A stretch of DNA of 64,000 nucleotides from Humulus lupulus. Lineage: Eukaryota > Streptophyta > Magnoliopsida > Rosales > Cannabaceae. Numbering within the stretch: the first letter of the stretch is position 1; each line of letters begins with the position of its first letter. Where the stretch lies: assembly GCF_963169125.1 (NCBI RefSeq), contig NC_084797.1, positions 94,335,868 to 94,399,867 of the forward strand. The letters are read 5' to 3'. The translations under genes were made by a program, and so were the position numbers. Below the pieces are notes generated by a model. That model was not told the origin of the DNA. It did no database searches and saw only the letters and a list, made by a program, of their open reading frames with translations. Shown piece after piece: positions 20,690 to 31,786 of this stretch.

Positions 20690-23040
20690 TGTAACACCCT
20701 AGTTAGCCAAGACCGTTACATTGTGTACTTTAAATAGTGCTTAATTTGCTAAACGAGTCATTAGGTCATAACACATGCATCTAAGTGTTATTAATGGGCC
20801 AGGTTGAAAATCTCGGTCAAAATGAATGGATATATTTTATTTAAAACATTAAACTGTACATGGGATCTCATAAAAGTGTTTATAAAGTTTTTTAAAATCC
20901 AAAATGGTCATTACAGTTCAAAAGTTACAATCCCCCGACCTAAGCGACAAAAATAAGGTTAAACCCTAGTTCCCTTGAGAAACACCTTGGTCGTGGTGGT
21001 CAAGCGGCCACATATGTACACGTCGCCACCTAAGCTCTCAACTCAAGGTTGGGTAAGCTTTTCTATCCCTTTACCTGCACCACATAGCACCCATGAGCCA
21101 CGACTCAGCATGAAAACGTATTACTGCATGTATACAATATAAATAAATGATCATGAAATCATTTTGGGGCTTCAGCCCTAATAAGATGATGACTAGCAAG
21201 TCATTCCAGGGGTCCTGCGCCCTGAATAGATGACTAATGAGGCATCGTGGGGTCCTGCGCCCTAAGCCATACTACTATCAAGTCACCTGAACCTTTTTGG
21301 CCCTCGCTCATAGACTAGCCAAGCGCTTTAGTTTTCTTTGACTAATAGGTCGGTCAAGCATTTAATGCTCATGTCGATTAGAACTAATCATTTCAGCCTG
21401 CGTTAAAACTCTAATGTTGCTCTTGACTCATAAGTCAATTCCATACTTCCAGTGCTCAGTACTATTGCCAATCATGACTAATAAGTCAAAGCTTCACGAG
21501 AAATACTAAACCCCATTGTCGTTTCTAACTAATAAGTCAGTGCCATTCACAAGTAAGCAATGCTCCAAGGAATTTACAATGCAACCAATGTCCATATATA
21601 GTGCACTCAACATGCCTCATCAATAATCTTGTATGTCACATACTGGTGAAGTATTCTTACCTCAGGTTCAAGCGTAAAATAAATAAAGAGCGACCCTTGA
21701 GAATGATCCTGTCCTTAAGCCCTTAGCGGTCACCTAATCATAACCAAGTAAGAAATCCCATTAGTAAAATGAGTAATAAAAGGTTCATGGACTAAAACCC
21801 AGCTCCCGGGACCTCAAATCCTACTAAAATTGTTAGTAGATTCGATCTCATGCCTTGAGATTAACAAACTCGCGCTTAAAACTTGCTAAAACCTAGCCTG
21901 GCATAAAAAGGATGGGAGGGTCGCGACCTGCCACACAAGGGTCACAACACGCCTCAAAGATAGAGAGCCCCTGTCTGGGTGCCAAAGGCGGGCCACGACT
22001 TGCCCCTGAGGGTCATGGTGCGACTGCCAGAAAGAGCCTAGTGGAGGCTCTAGGGTTCATTCAAGTCGTGACTTGCATGAACTCGGTCGCGACTTGACCC
22101 TGCAAACCTAGCTCCCCTGCATTTTCTTCAATTCTAACTCAGCCAAATCTTCAACCAAACAATCCCAATATTAAAACCAAACATCAAAATCACAATATCA
22201 CCAATTTAGCTATAAAACCTAAACCTCTCAACTTACAAACCACCTTAAAAACAGAGTAAATCCTTGAAATTTCCAACTAAAAACCTTACATCAAATATGA
22301 ATTGAACCCCTTTCAGTTACTGATTACGATCCTAAACTCTCAAGATTTAATCCTCAAGCTTCAATTCTCCACTTTGTTTCGAAATCCCAACTGATTAGAA
22401 AGAGAGAAAAGTGATCGAGAGTGAGAGAGAAAGAAAAACTCTGTTTTGCTGCCTATTTCACTCCACAGCCTTCCCAGGGCTGAACTTATCTAATGGTCTA
22501 AATGACCAAATTTCCCCTAGGGCCATTTAAATCTTTCAAAGCTAAGTAAGGGAAAAATTGTCATTTCCCACCTATCCCGTTAATCATAATGAATGTCCTC
22601 CAATTCCCATTATTCCCAATATCCTCATATAATTATTAAATCATATCCCATTACCTTGCTCATTCTCGGTAATGTACTAAACATCAATTTACCCCTAGGC
22701 TCACCCCGAGCCTGGTAATTAACCCGTTATGACCAAACCATTTACTTGCTTTCTAGGATCGTCTCATGTGGAATAGGTCAAACATATCCACATAACACTG
22801 TGGTCTCACCCATATATCACATACATGCAAAAAAATATACAAATATGCCCTCAACGGGTCAAAATTATGAAAATGCCCTTCTTATAAGAAGTGGGCCCAC
22901 ATGCAAGCAATTATCATCATATAATAATATAACTCACAAAATCATGCATATAATCACATAATCGCATATTAAGTCAATTATGGCCCTCCTGACCCCCTAA
23001 TCCAGGCACTAAGCCACATTAGGGAATTTGGGACATTACA
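20690..23040 (-). repeat. TEK1 3' LTR
   Basis: Runs from TGTAATGTCC at 23040 (after the polypurine tract) to the inverted end at 20690 (plus strand TGTAACACCC). It aligns over its length with 38401-38821 plus 44956-46180. Full-length at 2351 bases. It holds an ordered array of TGACTNATAAGTCA palindromes and a GC-rich part at about 21900-22110. Confidence 0.9.
21339..21539. repeat. Array of TGACTNATAAGTCA palindromes, 51-bp spacing
   Basis: Copies at 21424-21437, 21475-21488 and 21526-21539 (first base changed) are exactly 51 bases apart, with a diverged one at 21339. The other LTR keeps three copies at 45133, 45184 and 45235, again 51 bases apart. Each is an inverted repeat of TGACT, resembling bZIP-type binding cores. 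See findings. Confidence 0.8.
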
Positions 23041-23055
23041 ACTATCCCCTCCTTA
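23041..23055 (-). other. TEK1 polypurine tract
   Basis: Minus strand GTAAGGAGGGGATAGT directly before the LTR start TGTAATG. Same tract as in TEK3 at 55359-55372. Confidence 0.85.
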
Positions 23056-23064
23056 CAGAAATTT

Positions 23065-23300
23065 TGTCCTCGAAATTTACTTGAACAGCTCGAGATACTG
23101 ACTCTACATATCTGACTCCAGCTCCTAGGTCACTTCCTCGACCTTGCTGTTCCTCCATAATACCTTGTCCTTTCTATCTAGTCTCTGGATTGGCTGTTCC
23201 TCATAGGAGAAATCTGCCTCAAGCTCCAAATTCTCATAAATCAACACATGAGTCACATCTGATACATACCTCCGAAGAGCTTAAATATGAAATACGTTAT
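23065..23300 (-). pseudogene. TEK1 chromodomain (internally deleted)
   Basis: Minus strand reads NLELEADFSYEEQPIQRLDR, then KDKVLWRNSKVEEVT, a stop, ELESDM, a stop, and LELFK before the terminal stop. This is the integrase-end chromodomain that in Tekay elements targets insertion to heterochromatin marks. Compared with TEK3 (KDKVWRSKTIALVKVLWRN) about 11 residues are lost between two KVL copies, so the chromodomain strand region is incomplete. Two further stops (one in place of Trp) kill it. Confidence 0.8.
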
Positions 23301-24343
23301 GCACGACCTACAATACCGGTGGTAAGGGAAACCTATAGGCCACCTGACCTATCCTCTCCAGGATCTCAAATGGACCTACAAATCTAGGGCTCAGCTTGCC
23401 CTTCTTCCCAAATCTTCCCACCCCTTTCCATGGCGAGACTCTAAGGAAGACATAGTCTCCTACCTAGAACTCCACTTTCCTGTGTTTGGGATCAGCATAA
23501 ATATTTTGTCTACTTTGGGAAGCGAGCATTCGAGCTCTAATCTTCTCAATGGCCTCATTGGTCCTCTGAATTACCTCAAGACCCAAGTATCTCCTTTGTC
23601 CTATGTTATTCCAATGAATGGGAGATCTGCATTTCCTGCCATACACCATCTCATAAGGAGCTACCCCAATGGTCGACTGATAGTTGTTTTTGTAGGAAAA
23701 CTCTGTCAAAGGTAAATACTTACTCCAGGACCCACCAAAGTCTAGCACACATGCTTGCAGCATCTCTTCTAATACATGGATCATCCTCTCAGATTGTCCA
23801 TCTGTCTGTGGATGATAAGCAGTACTAAACTTCAACTGTGTACCCACGGCCCTCTATAAATTTCCCCAAATCTTGGAAGTGAATGTGTGGTCCCGATCGG
23901 ACATGATCGACCTTCGTGCCCTATGAAGGCGCACAATCTCTCTCACATTGAGATCTACGTACTAGTCAACTTTATAAGTTGTCATCATTGATAAGAAGTG
24001 AGTTGAATTGGTGTATCGATCCACGATATCCCACACTAAATCATGTTGACCCACATTCCTAGGTAATCCCACCACGAAATCCATCGTTATGTCCTCCCAT
24101 TTCCACTATGGAATGTCCAGAGGCTGTAATAACCCTACTGGCCTCTGATGCTCAGCCTTGACCTATTGACATGTCAAACACTTAGCCACTTATTCCAGCA
24201 CATCCTTCTTCATCCCAGACCACCAATACAGCGATCTCACATCCTAATACATCTTCGTGGTGCCTGAATGAAAAGAGTAAGGAGTAGTATGAGATTCATC
24301 CAGAATCTACTGCCTCATAGCAGTGTCCATAGGAACACATATC
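23301..24343 (-). pseudogene. TEK1 integrase
   Basis: The best piece is 23464-23847 with FSTAYHPQTDGQSERMIHVL (contains the third catalytic residue Glu) and LDFGGSWSKYLPLTEFSYKN, GRKCRSPIHW and the C-terminal domain. Upstream is the catalytic core with stops, then a zinc-binding part at about 24165-24300 (HTTPYSFHSGTTKMY, WWSGMKKDV, CLTCQ), where the His-His-Cys-Cys are kept. A TAG lies right after CLTCQ. In the family this enzyme inserts the DNA copy into the chromosome. Dead because of several stops and a frameshift. Confidence 0.85.
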
Positions 24344-24824
24344 CTACCGTTGTATCTCAACAAGCCCATCTCCAATATAATCTCTGGACACTCCAGCTAA
24401 AACATCATCTCTAATCTTGGTCAGCTGTAGATCACTAAATTGACCTTCCTTTATTCTCTCCAACAGTGTAGACTGTAGTGTAATGTTGGCCAACTGGCCT
24501 ACCAAAATATCTATGCCAGCTCTGGTCATATCCTCTGCTAACTCTCTAGATATCAGCCTCGCACTGAAAATCTGTCTCGGACCCTTCCGGCTTAAAGCAT
24601 CTGCTACCACGTTGGCCTTCCTTGCATGATACAAGATTTCACAATCATAATCTTTCACTAACTCCAGCAAATGCCTTTGTCTCATATTCAAGTCTTTCTG
24701 TGTGAAGAAGTACTTCAAGCTCTTGTGGTCAGTGTAAATCTCACACTTCTCACCGTAAAGATAGTGCCTCCATACCTTTAATGCAAAGACCACTTCTGCC
24801 AACTCTAAATCATGAGTGGGGTAT
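24344..24824 (-). pseudogene. TEK1 RNase H, downstream part
   Basis: Reads [20 protein letters not shown] then [38 protein letters not shown]. The TDH and ADALS motifs hold catalytic acidic residues of Ty3/gypsy RNase H. The frame is cut at 24824 by the solo LTR insertion and continues at 35218 exactly in frame once one copy of the GGTAT duplication is removed (YP, then [10 protein letters not shown]). Confidence 0.9.
24820..24824. other. Target site duplication GGTAT (left)
   Basis: Direct copy of GGTAT at 35213-35217, flanking the solo LTR. Five bases is the normal duplication size for Ty3/gypsy insertion. Confidence 0.9.
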
Positions 24825-24861
24825 TGATAACTCTAGGAATTAGAGTTATTTTTATGCTTTT

Positions 24862-25454
24862 TGTTGACCCTGATTTTGGCCAACTGACACAGAGTCAGAT
24901 ATGCTTGATGTGGAAAAATGCGTTGAAATGAATGTGATGACAAAAACAATAAAGAACACAAGAGTTTATAGTGGTTTGGCCCCAGAATCTGGTAACAACC
25001 TACGTCCACTTAAACTGTTATTGATATAGGATTCAAAGGAGTGATCAAAGAACTAGGGTTCAATGAGTTTCACAAACCTCTGAAGAACAAAAAAAAAATA
25101 TCAAATAGAATAACTCTAATCTTAGATAATCAGAAAGCCAAAAGTCCCTTCCTTGAGCTATCTTTCTCTATTTATAGGCTCAAGGGGGATTACATTAATT
25201 TGTTATAGATATTCTTTCCTAAATAATCGGATACTCAGAAAATCATGGGAGTCAATCTCGAGATTGACTAAGATCTTTATAAAATTATCGTGAGACACGC
25301 GGAATGTGCGACCATACTGGTCGCAGGTAAACCTCAACCGCCTTTAGCTTACAATATCTTCACTGGTCGATACCCTAGCAGAATTTCGCCAGGTGTCAGC
25401 CACGTGTCCAGAAATCACTTGCCACGTCATCCGTGCCTGTTTTTTGGATAACAT
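24862..25454 (-). repeat. TAT2 3' LTR
   Basis: 593 bases, TGTTATCCAAAA at 25454 (minus strand, after the polypurine tract) to the inverted end TGTTGACCC at 24862 on the plus strand. Similar in layout to the LTR scrap at 47434-47731 (shared 'TTTATAGTGGTT' and 'CCTACGTCCACTTA'). Confidence 0.9.
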
Positions 25455-25466
25455 TTTCCCCCCAAG
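25455..25466 (-). other. TAT2 polypurine tract
   Basis: Minus strand CTTGGGGGGAAAA directly before TGTTATCC. Confidence 0.85.
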
Positions 25467-25690
25467 TTTATTTATTACGAGCAATAAATAAACTTTTGAG
25501 GAAACGACCCTTCGGTTACCCCACCAGACCTGTCAGAACAATTCGTGCAATCTTGGAAAAAGCAACCTACCCTTGTCTAATCACGGCTTTTCGTTTCCCA
25601 AGTAATCTTTCGACGGCCATCACCCTTCCCCATGCTTCGAAAAAGGGGAAACTGATGATTACTTCCTTTTAATGCTTACGGACAAAAATG

Positions 25691-25696
25691 TATATA
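25691..25696 (+). promoter_or_regulatory. Possible TATA box of the TAT2 opposite-strand gene
   Basis: TATATA in an AATGTATATATGGTCCC context, about 170 bases before a strong GTAAGT donor and 630 before the first supported ATG. A plausible core promoter by position only. Confidence 0.4.
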
Positions 25697-26318
25697 TGGT
25701 CCCCTCAAAGTTTCCTTTTTCTTTTTATGCAAGCTATTACTCCTTCAAGAAACCCTAACACCAGAGCCCCTGTCTTCCTCTGGAGACCGTCCTTCGGCGT
25801 TTCAAGATTCAGCCCGTGAGTTCTTCGACGCCCGAAAATTTTCTCAAATCTCCACGACCTTTATCCTGGTAAGTTTCTGGACTCTTATGCCTTATATTTT
25901 TGCCGTGCATGCTTCTATAGACTGACAATTGGGTTCGTTCGTTTCTGGGTTGAGATGCATCTCAGTAGGGGGTTTTAATGGGTGACACTATATTGACTGA
26001 TATTTCTCTGCCACTAAGGTGTGACGAGTTAGTTTGATAGTTGAGATCATGACTTTAGGACGTAAAACTGAAGTAAAAATTCAATTTTTTTGCTAGCTGA
26101 AAAACCAAGTTTTTCCCTCCCTAAAAGGAGTTGAAAAAGCTTTTTCAAAAAACTTTTTGCTTTCACTTTTGATCTGTTTCTCAAACTGTTCGTGCAAAAA
26201 ATTTAGTTTTTTTTTAGAATGCTGTTGTATAAAAGCTTAACTTTTATACTCGACCAGCGTTATTCTAAAACAACTTTCAAAATTCTTCATCCTCACCTCC
26301 CCATTCTTCTGTTTGCAG

Positions 26319-28950
26319 ACTTTAATGCCAGATTTGTGGGGAGGTGAGCGACCCATCGACGATGATCTTCTTGCTCAGCTGCTCGAAGTCGAAGAACAAC
26401 TGATCGATCGAGTTCACGAGATTCCATTTTCAAGAGTTTCTTCTAGACCACATCCATCACCACCTCAAATGGCCTGCTCTAGGTCTCTAGGAAAGAAAAG
26501 ACCTGACTCTGAAAACAGTCCAAATTATTCTGCCCAGCCTGATTCACAGGCTAGGTTTCCCTCGACCAGTGGTCGAGAAAATGCCGCCCAGACCCTCGTA
26601 TCCAAGTCAGGGCCCGCCCTTGGCATCAAAACCTTCCTGATGTCGAGTGGTATCTCTCCCCTATCAGCCAAGTGACTCCTCAGATGCTTTCCAATTATCG
26701 CAGGAAGTATCCTCTTACAGGAGTCAATCTCACAATCCCGGCTGCTGACCAAAGAGCTAACCTTCCCGTGGGTGCCTATAGCGCTTGGTCCATATATCAC
26801 ATAGAGGCGGGGGCTATCCTCCCTCTACATCCTTTCTATCAGGGGGTGGCCAACTATTTCGGTGTCTCTCCCTTTTAGATTACCCCAAACGGATATAGAA
26901 TGCTAGCCGCACTCTATATCCTTTATAAACTCAAAAAATGGCCAGAACCCATTCCTCATGAGGTCAACTTCCTCTTTGACCTTATGTCCAACCCTCAACA
27001 ATATGGGACGGGCTTTTTTCATCTCTGTCACCAGGAAATAAACCGAACTTTCCTGAGTGAGACTACTTTCATTTCTAACGTGGGGCAATACAGTAGAGAG
27101 TATTTCCTCACGCAAGACATGACTACGAACAACCTGACCTTCGCTTGAGGAGGTAAATGCTACTTTCACTGGTCGATACTTTTCCTTAGCACATTCTTCT
27201 ACACTTCTCTAAAGTATATTGTGCCTTTCAGGACCATGGTTACGTCCGAACCCAACACCAGACATGGTGTTGAGGTCCAACGCACTGGCCAGGATGGCAG
27301 ACGTTGAAAAAAGCGTTAAGTCCATGGTCACTGATGAAAATCTAAGGTCATCTGGCCTCTTGGCTCCTCACCATGAAACAAGATGACCCATGGTGGCAGA
27401 AGCCACGGCTGAGGGGGATCCCGAGCAGCAACCTTCAGCATCTCCTCCTAGAAGAAGACCAACGGGGGTTACGACAGGGAACCCACTGGCGTCTCTTCAG
27501 CAGAGAGGCCTTCTGCGCCCCAAGGCAAGGGGAAACAAAAGGCAACATAGTCTATCATAGACCTGGATGAATCCTCAGATGAAAACGGTACTGTTATCTT
27601 GCTTTTAAATAGCTTGCCAATACCCTGTTACTTGTTTGACGGGGACGATAATTCTACGTATACTCCAAATCTAGGGCCAGACTTCTTCGTGCCAGATAGC
27701 GAGTGTATGACTAATAGAGTCAATAGTATAGTGACCAGTAGTTGTAGCTCGGGTATTAAACTTTGTGACCTCTTTTCTGTTTTACCATGAATTTTCATCC
27801 TCCTTTATCTTACTATCTGCATATTTTTATTTATATGCAGAGATGGCTACTCCCAACGTTTTTTATCTATATCCAGGAGGAAGAAGAAGTTCCATTGGTT
27901 CGATGGAAAACATCCAGGAGGCACAATGGCGAATCAAGCCAAGGACCCCCGGCCAAGAAGGGTCGAACAGAAGATCCTTCGAAGGACATGCCTACTGGAC
28001 AAGCTTCTGTCTAGCCTTCTGCTCCTAATGAGAAGGAGGCTGCCCCTGCTGCCAACCCTCCGCATGTGGCCCGAAGGGAGCACACCCCGCAAGCGGAGCT
28101 TCCTGGGACCAAGCTCTCGAACCGCTCCCTACGATCAACTAAAGATTGCCTTGCTTATATCTTAAAGCACGACCGTTCCAGGGAGGCAATGGCTGAAGTT
28201 GAGAGTATGGGGGTTGACCAGATCCTCAACAGGGCTCTTAACGAAGTGGCCAGTGTAAGTATTTTTCCTCTTGGATTTTGTTTCTCCTTTTTGTAGTATA
28301 GTCTAACTTTTATTTCCTTGACTTTAGGCCATGCTGACAATAACTGCCGCTTGCACCCGTGCCTTGGCTACCATCGAACAGGCTAGGGCAAAGGCCATCG
28401 AGGAGTTCCAGGTGAAAGCCATCGAGGAGCTCCAGGCTGCAGAATCCAGGCACGCTAGGGAGTTGGAGGTGGTCACCCAGCAAAAGAATGCAGTGGTGGC
28501 AAAGCTGGCGGAGGCTGAAGCTTCTCAGGCAGCTTTGAAGAAGCAGAGGGACGATTACCAGGATTCCAGCCGAATCCAATATCGTGAAGTCAAGAGGCTC
28601 AAGGAGGAGCTCCTTCCTAAGGACAAGACCATAGCTATTCTCGAGAGCCAGGTGGAGCAGCTGAATCTTACCAATGCTAAAGATCTGGAGAGGTACAAGA
28701 ATTCAACACTTCGGTGTTTTTATGACTTTTGGAACACAACCTGGGTGCCAACTTTAATTACCTTCCAGAGAATGCTAGGAACGCTAAGCTGGCTCGCTGC
28801 ACTGCTCGATTGGCTGCAAAAGAAGAAAGAGCAAGGATCCCCGCTTCCCCAAGCATCCAGTCGACCGCTGATGCAGAGGAAGGAGGAGTTGTTGATGATG
28901 CAGCCAACCAGAATGTTGAGCAAGACCCTCCTGCTCCTAATGCTCCTTAG
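26319..28950 (+). pseudogene. TAT2 opposite-strand gene with introns
   Basis: Runs against the retrotransposon genes. Splice-like sites: donor 25869 (CCTG/GTAAGT) to acceptor 26318; 27153 to 27231; 27588 to 27840 (weaker donor); 28255 (GTAAGT) to 28327. The first ATG after the leader intron is at 26325 (MPDLWGGERPIDDDL). Core block: YPLTGVNLTIPAADQRANLP, GAILPLHPFYQGVANYFGVS, GYRMLAALYILYKLKKWPEP. This resembles the plant 'putative gypsy type transposon' domain (Pfam PF04195, from memory). The last exon (28331-28715) is a long coiled coil rich in Glu, Ala, Lys and Gln, then an acidic tail ending at 28950. Breaks: frameshift near 26650, stops near 26877 and 27146, frameshift near 28720. Function of the family is unknown to me. 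Confidence 0.65.
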
Positions 28951-28970
28951 ACTTTTTTATTCTTTAATTA

Positions 28971-29150
28971 CACGACCCACGGGTCGTGATGTAAAGACTA
29001 AATTTTTATTTTTGAATTTGCTGCACGGGCAGCAAACTTTCCTTTTACTTTAAACAATTACATCCAAGCAGTACTGCTTGCAGTGTAAAAGAATGCCATT
29101 TGACATTATAATATTTTTATCTATTATAACATCTGTTCGCATGACCGAAC
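28971..29150. other. Array of four hairpins after the opposite-strand gene
   Basis: CACGACCC-AC-GGGTCGTG (28971-28988); TTTGCTGC-ACGG-GCAGCAAA (29017-29036); the 16-base palindrome CAAGCAGTACTGCTTG (29065-29080); and GTTCG-6 bases-CGAAC (29135-29150). Stems are perfect and differ in sequence. They begin 21 bases after the gene's stop codon. See findings. Confidence 0.75.
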
Positions 29151-29634
29151 TTAGCATAGTACTTTGGCTTGATTTAGCAAAATATAAATTTTGAAAAATA
29201 CTCTAAGTATCGTAGCATGATTTCACTCATTTTGTTCATGTGTTTACATACCTCTTGGTATGCTTTGCTATCGATGTACCTTGTATGCCCCCCAAGTGAT
29301 CGAGGAGCTTTAAGTCCTTGGTCACTTGCCTTGACTACAACCTGCGCGAACATTACTGCTCGATAGTAAACATAACACTTATAATACAGCAAAACAACAC
29401 ACGTAATGAACAAATACTTGTAAAAATGAATTTACAAAGGTTGGTAAGAATGAATGGCTGCGCACAGTCCCTTATAATCTCGTATTAAAAATGGACTAAA
29501 CATGTCTTTACGAGTGATCTTAGAAAGATCTTACACTTATAAGAGATTAGCCATACAACGTGGCTAACCCTTTTTCAAAACTTGTAAAAAGTAAAAATTA
29601 ATACAAGCCAGTTCTTTAAAAAGGACTGTTTATT
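29151..29634. other. TAT2 spacer between hairpins and integrase
   Basis: No gene. A further weak hairpin (CAGTTCTT-TAAA-AAGGACTG, one G-U pair) is at 29610-29629. The rest is AT-rich. Confidence 0.5.
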
Positions 29635-30735
29635 GGTAGTACTTGCGCAGGTGCTCACCGTTCCAATAGCATGGAACGAGATCTCCATTGAAGCGTGCAA
29701 GTTTGTAGGTGCCCGGATGAAGGACTTCTTCGATCTGGTAAGGTCCTTCCCAGTTTGGTCGAAGCACTCCAGCAGTGGGGTCGCGGGTATTTAAGAAAAC
29801 TCATCGCAGCACTAGGTCACCAACGTTGAATTTCCTTTCTTTTACTTTTGAATTAAAATACTGGGAGACCTTTTGCTGGTTTGCAGCAACTCGGAGTTGG
29901 GCTCTTTCTCGTATCTCCTCAATTGAGTCTAAGGACTTCATCATCAATTGGTTATTCTGGTTCTGGTCGTATGTAATGCGTCGGTGTGAGGGGGGATCTA
30001 ACTCGAAAGGTAACATAGCTTCATACCCGTATGCTAAGGAAAACGGGGTATGACCTGTTGCTGTTCGATGAGAAATTCTATTCGACCAGAGTACTTCAGG
30101 AAGATATTCTGGCCATGCTCCTTTAGCGTCTTCAAGTCTTTTCTTCAGGGTGTCCTTAAGCATTTTATTCACTGCTTCGACCTACCCATTTGCTTGTGGA
30201 TGCGCGACTGAAGAAAAGCTTTTAATGATCCTGTGCCTTTCGCAGAAGTCTATGAATAAGTCACTGTCAAACTGGGTGCCGTTGTCTGAGACAATTTTGT
30301 GAGGCAAACCATATCGGCAAACAATGTTCTTGATGACAAAGTCAAGAACTTTCTTGGTCAATATGGTAGCGAGTGGCTCAGCTTCGGCCCATTTGGTGAA
30401 GTAGTCAACTGCTACGACTGCGTACTTTACTCCACCTTTTCCCGTTGGCAGGGATCCAATCAAGTCTATACCCCATACTGCGAAAGGCCAAGGACTCTGC
30501 ATCTGTTTTAACTCGTTGAGAGCTGCGCGCGGGATCTTGGAAAATCTCTGACACTTGTCGCATTTTCGTACAAACTCCATTGAGTCTTCATTCATAGTCG
30601 GCCAGCAATAGCCCTGCCTCAGAATCTTTTTCGCCAAACTTTTCCCCCCAACGTGATCTCCGCAGAAGCCTTCATGTACTTCCCTCATCAGCTCCTTAGC
30701 TTTTTCTCGTGTAATACATCTGAGCAGTGGCATGG
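29635..30735 (-). pseudogene. TAT2 integrase
   Basis: Zinc-binding N-terminus: HEGFCGDHVGGKSL then KCDKCQRF, giving the His-His-Cys-Cys set. Catalytic core: VWGIDLIGSLP (first Asp), KIVSDNGTQFDSD (second Asp), AHPQANG, a stop at about 30183, then EAVNKML (Glu). All three catalytic acids are kept. The C-terminal domain follows (30172-29801, ending GDLVLR, then a stop) and reads on to about 29640 (HPGTYKLARFNGD). No chromodomain, as expected for Tat. A TAG in place of Gln in the NGQ motif and a second stop near 29800 disable it. In life it would insert the DNA copy. Confidence 0.9.
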
Positions 30736-30748
30736 AATATCCTCTTCG

Positions 30749-31435
30749 TTATAGAACACCATCGACCGGTATATACCTAGCGGCCTGCCTTTGAAGAGTT
30801 CTGGCTTTGTTTCTATCTACTGGTAGTACACCACTTGTAAGATATTCCAAGTAAGGCACCATCCATGTGTCTCCCATCTGGATTTCCATACTGGTTTCAT
30901 TTGTTCGTATGCTTGGCTCACTCAATCTTTCTACTGGCACAATATTCAAAGTGTCAGCATCTTTCGCGCTTGCGAGTTTGGCTAAGGCATCTGCGTTCGA
31001 ATTCTGATCCCGAGGTATTTGCTGGAGGGTATACTTCTTGAACTGAGCCAACAGATCTCTAGTTTTGTTCAAGTAGGCCACCATTTTGAGGCCTCGTGCT
31101 TGATATTCCCCTAAAAATTAACTCATTACCAGCTGTGAATCACTGTAAATATCCAGCACTCTTATACTCATGTCTTTTGCAAATCTTAATCCAGCGAGGA
31201 GTGCTTCGTATTTGGCTTCATTATTCGATGCAGTGAAGTCGAACCTAATGGCGCAGTGGAATTGGTTCCCTTCCGGCGTTATCAAAATCACTCCCGCTCT
31301 TGCGTGAGATTCGTTGGACGATCCATCCATTAATAACTTCCACGAAGGAGCTTCATCTTGGGGCTCAGACGCACTAGGCTTTTCGCATTGTTCGTTGTTT
31401 GGGAGCTCAATGAACTCCACAATAAGATCAGCCAA
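30749..31435 (-). pseudogene. TAT2 second RNase H (archaeal-type) and linker
   Basis: 31435-31118 reads WKLLMDGSSNESHARAGVIL, ASNNEAKYEALLAGLRFAKD and IYSDSQLVMS. The DGS, E and DSQ residues are the acidic RNase H catalytic set. This domain lies after the normal RNase H and is a known feature of the Tat clade. A linker of about 110 residues (31084-30749, LLAQFKKYTLQQIPRDQNS, DALAKLAS) ends the domain: 'NSNADALAKLAS' supplies the final Asp. One stop (near 31115) interrupts it. It is thought to add RNA-removal capacity during copying. Confidence 0.85.
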
Positions 31436-31786
31436 GACTTGTCCTTTTACTGCTGCTCGCGGTGAATATGTAATATCGAATTATCCGAGTTCGACCGCCC
31501 ATTTTAATAGACGCCCAGCCGCCTCTGGTTTTTACAGGACTTGCTGAAGGGGCTGGTTGGTTAAGACTGTAATGGGATGGGCTTGGAAGTAAGGACGTAG
31601 CTTCATTGAGGCCAAGATTAAACAATAAGCTAACCTCTCAATGGGAGGATATCTCAACTCTGCTTCGATTAACCTCTTGCTTACATAGTAAACCGCCTTT
31701 TGTACGCCTTCTTCCTCTCGTTCTAGTACCGCACTAGTAGCAACTTCGGTGATCGCCAGGTAGATGAACAAAGTTTCTCCTTCCAT
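31436..31786 (-). pseudogene. TAT2 RNase H (retroviral-type position)
   Basis: Reads LFIYLAITEVATSAVLEREE, YYVSKRLIEAELRYPPIERL, YFQAHPITVLTNQPLQQVL. This is the first RNase H, next to reverse transcriptase. The usual TDH is TNQ and the usual YxDAS is YLAIT, so the catalytic acids are poorly kept; this is common in the first RNase H of Tat elements, where the second domain is thought to be the active one. A frameshift lies near 31530. Confidence 0.8.

Noticed and set aside
21339..21539. Palindrome array as CRISPR or tRNA-like sequence
   Set aside because: Only 14-base inverted repeats in an LTR; no cloverleaf and no spacer set.
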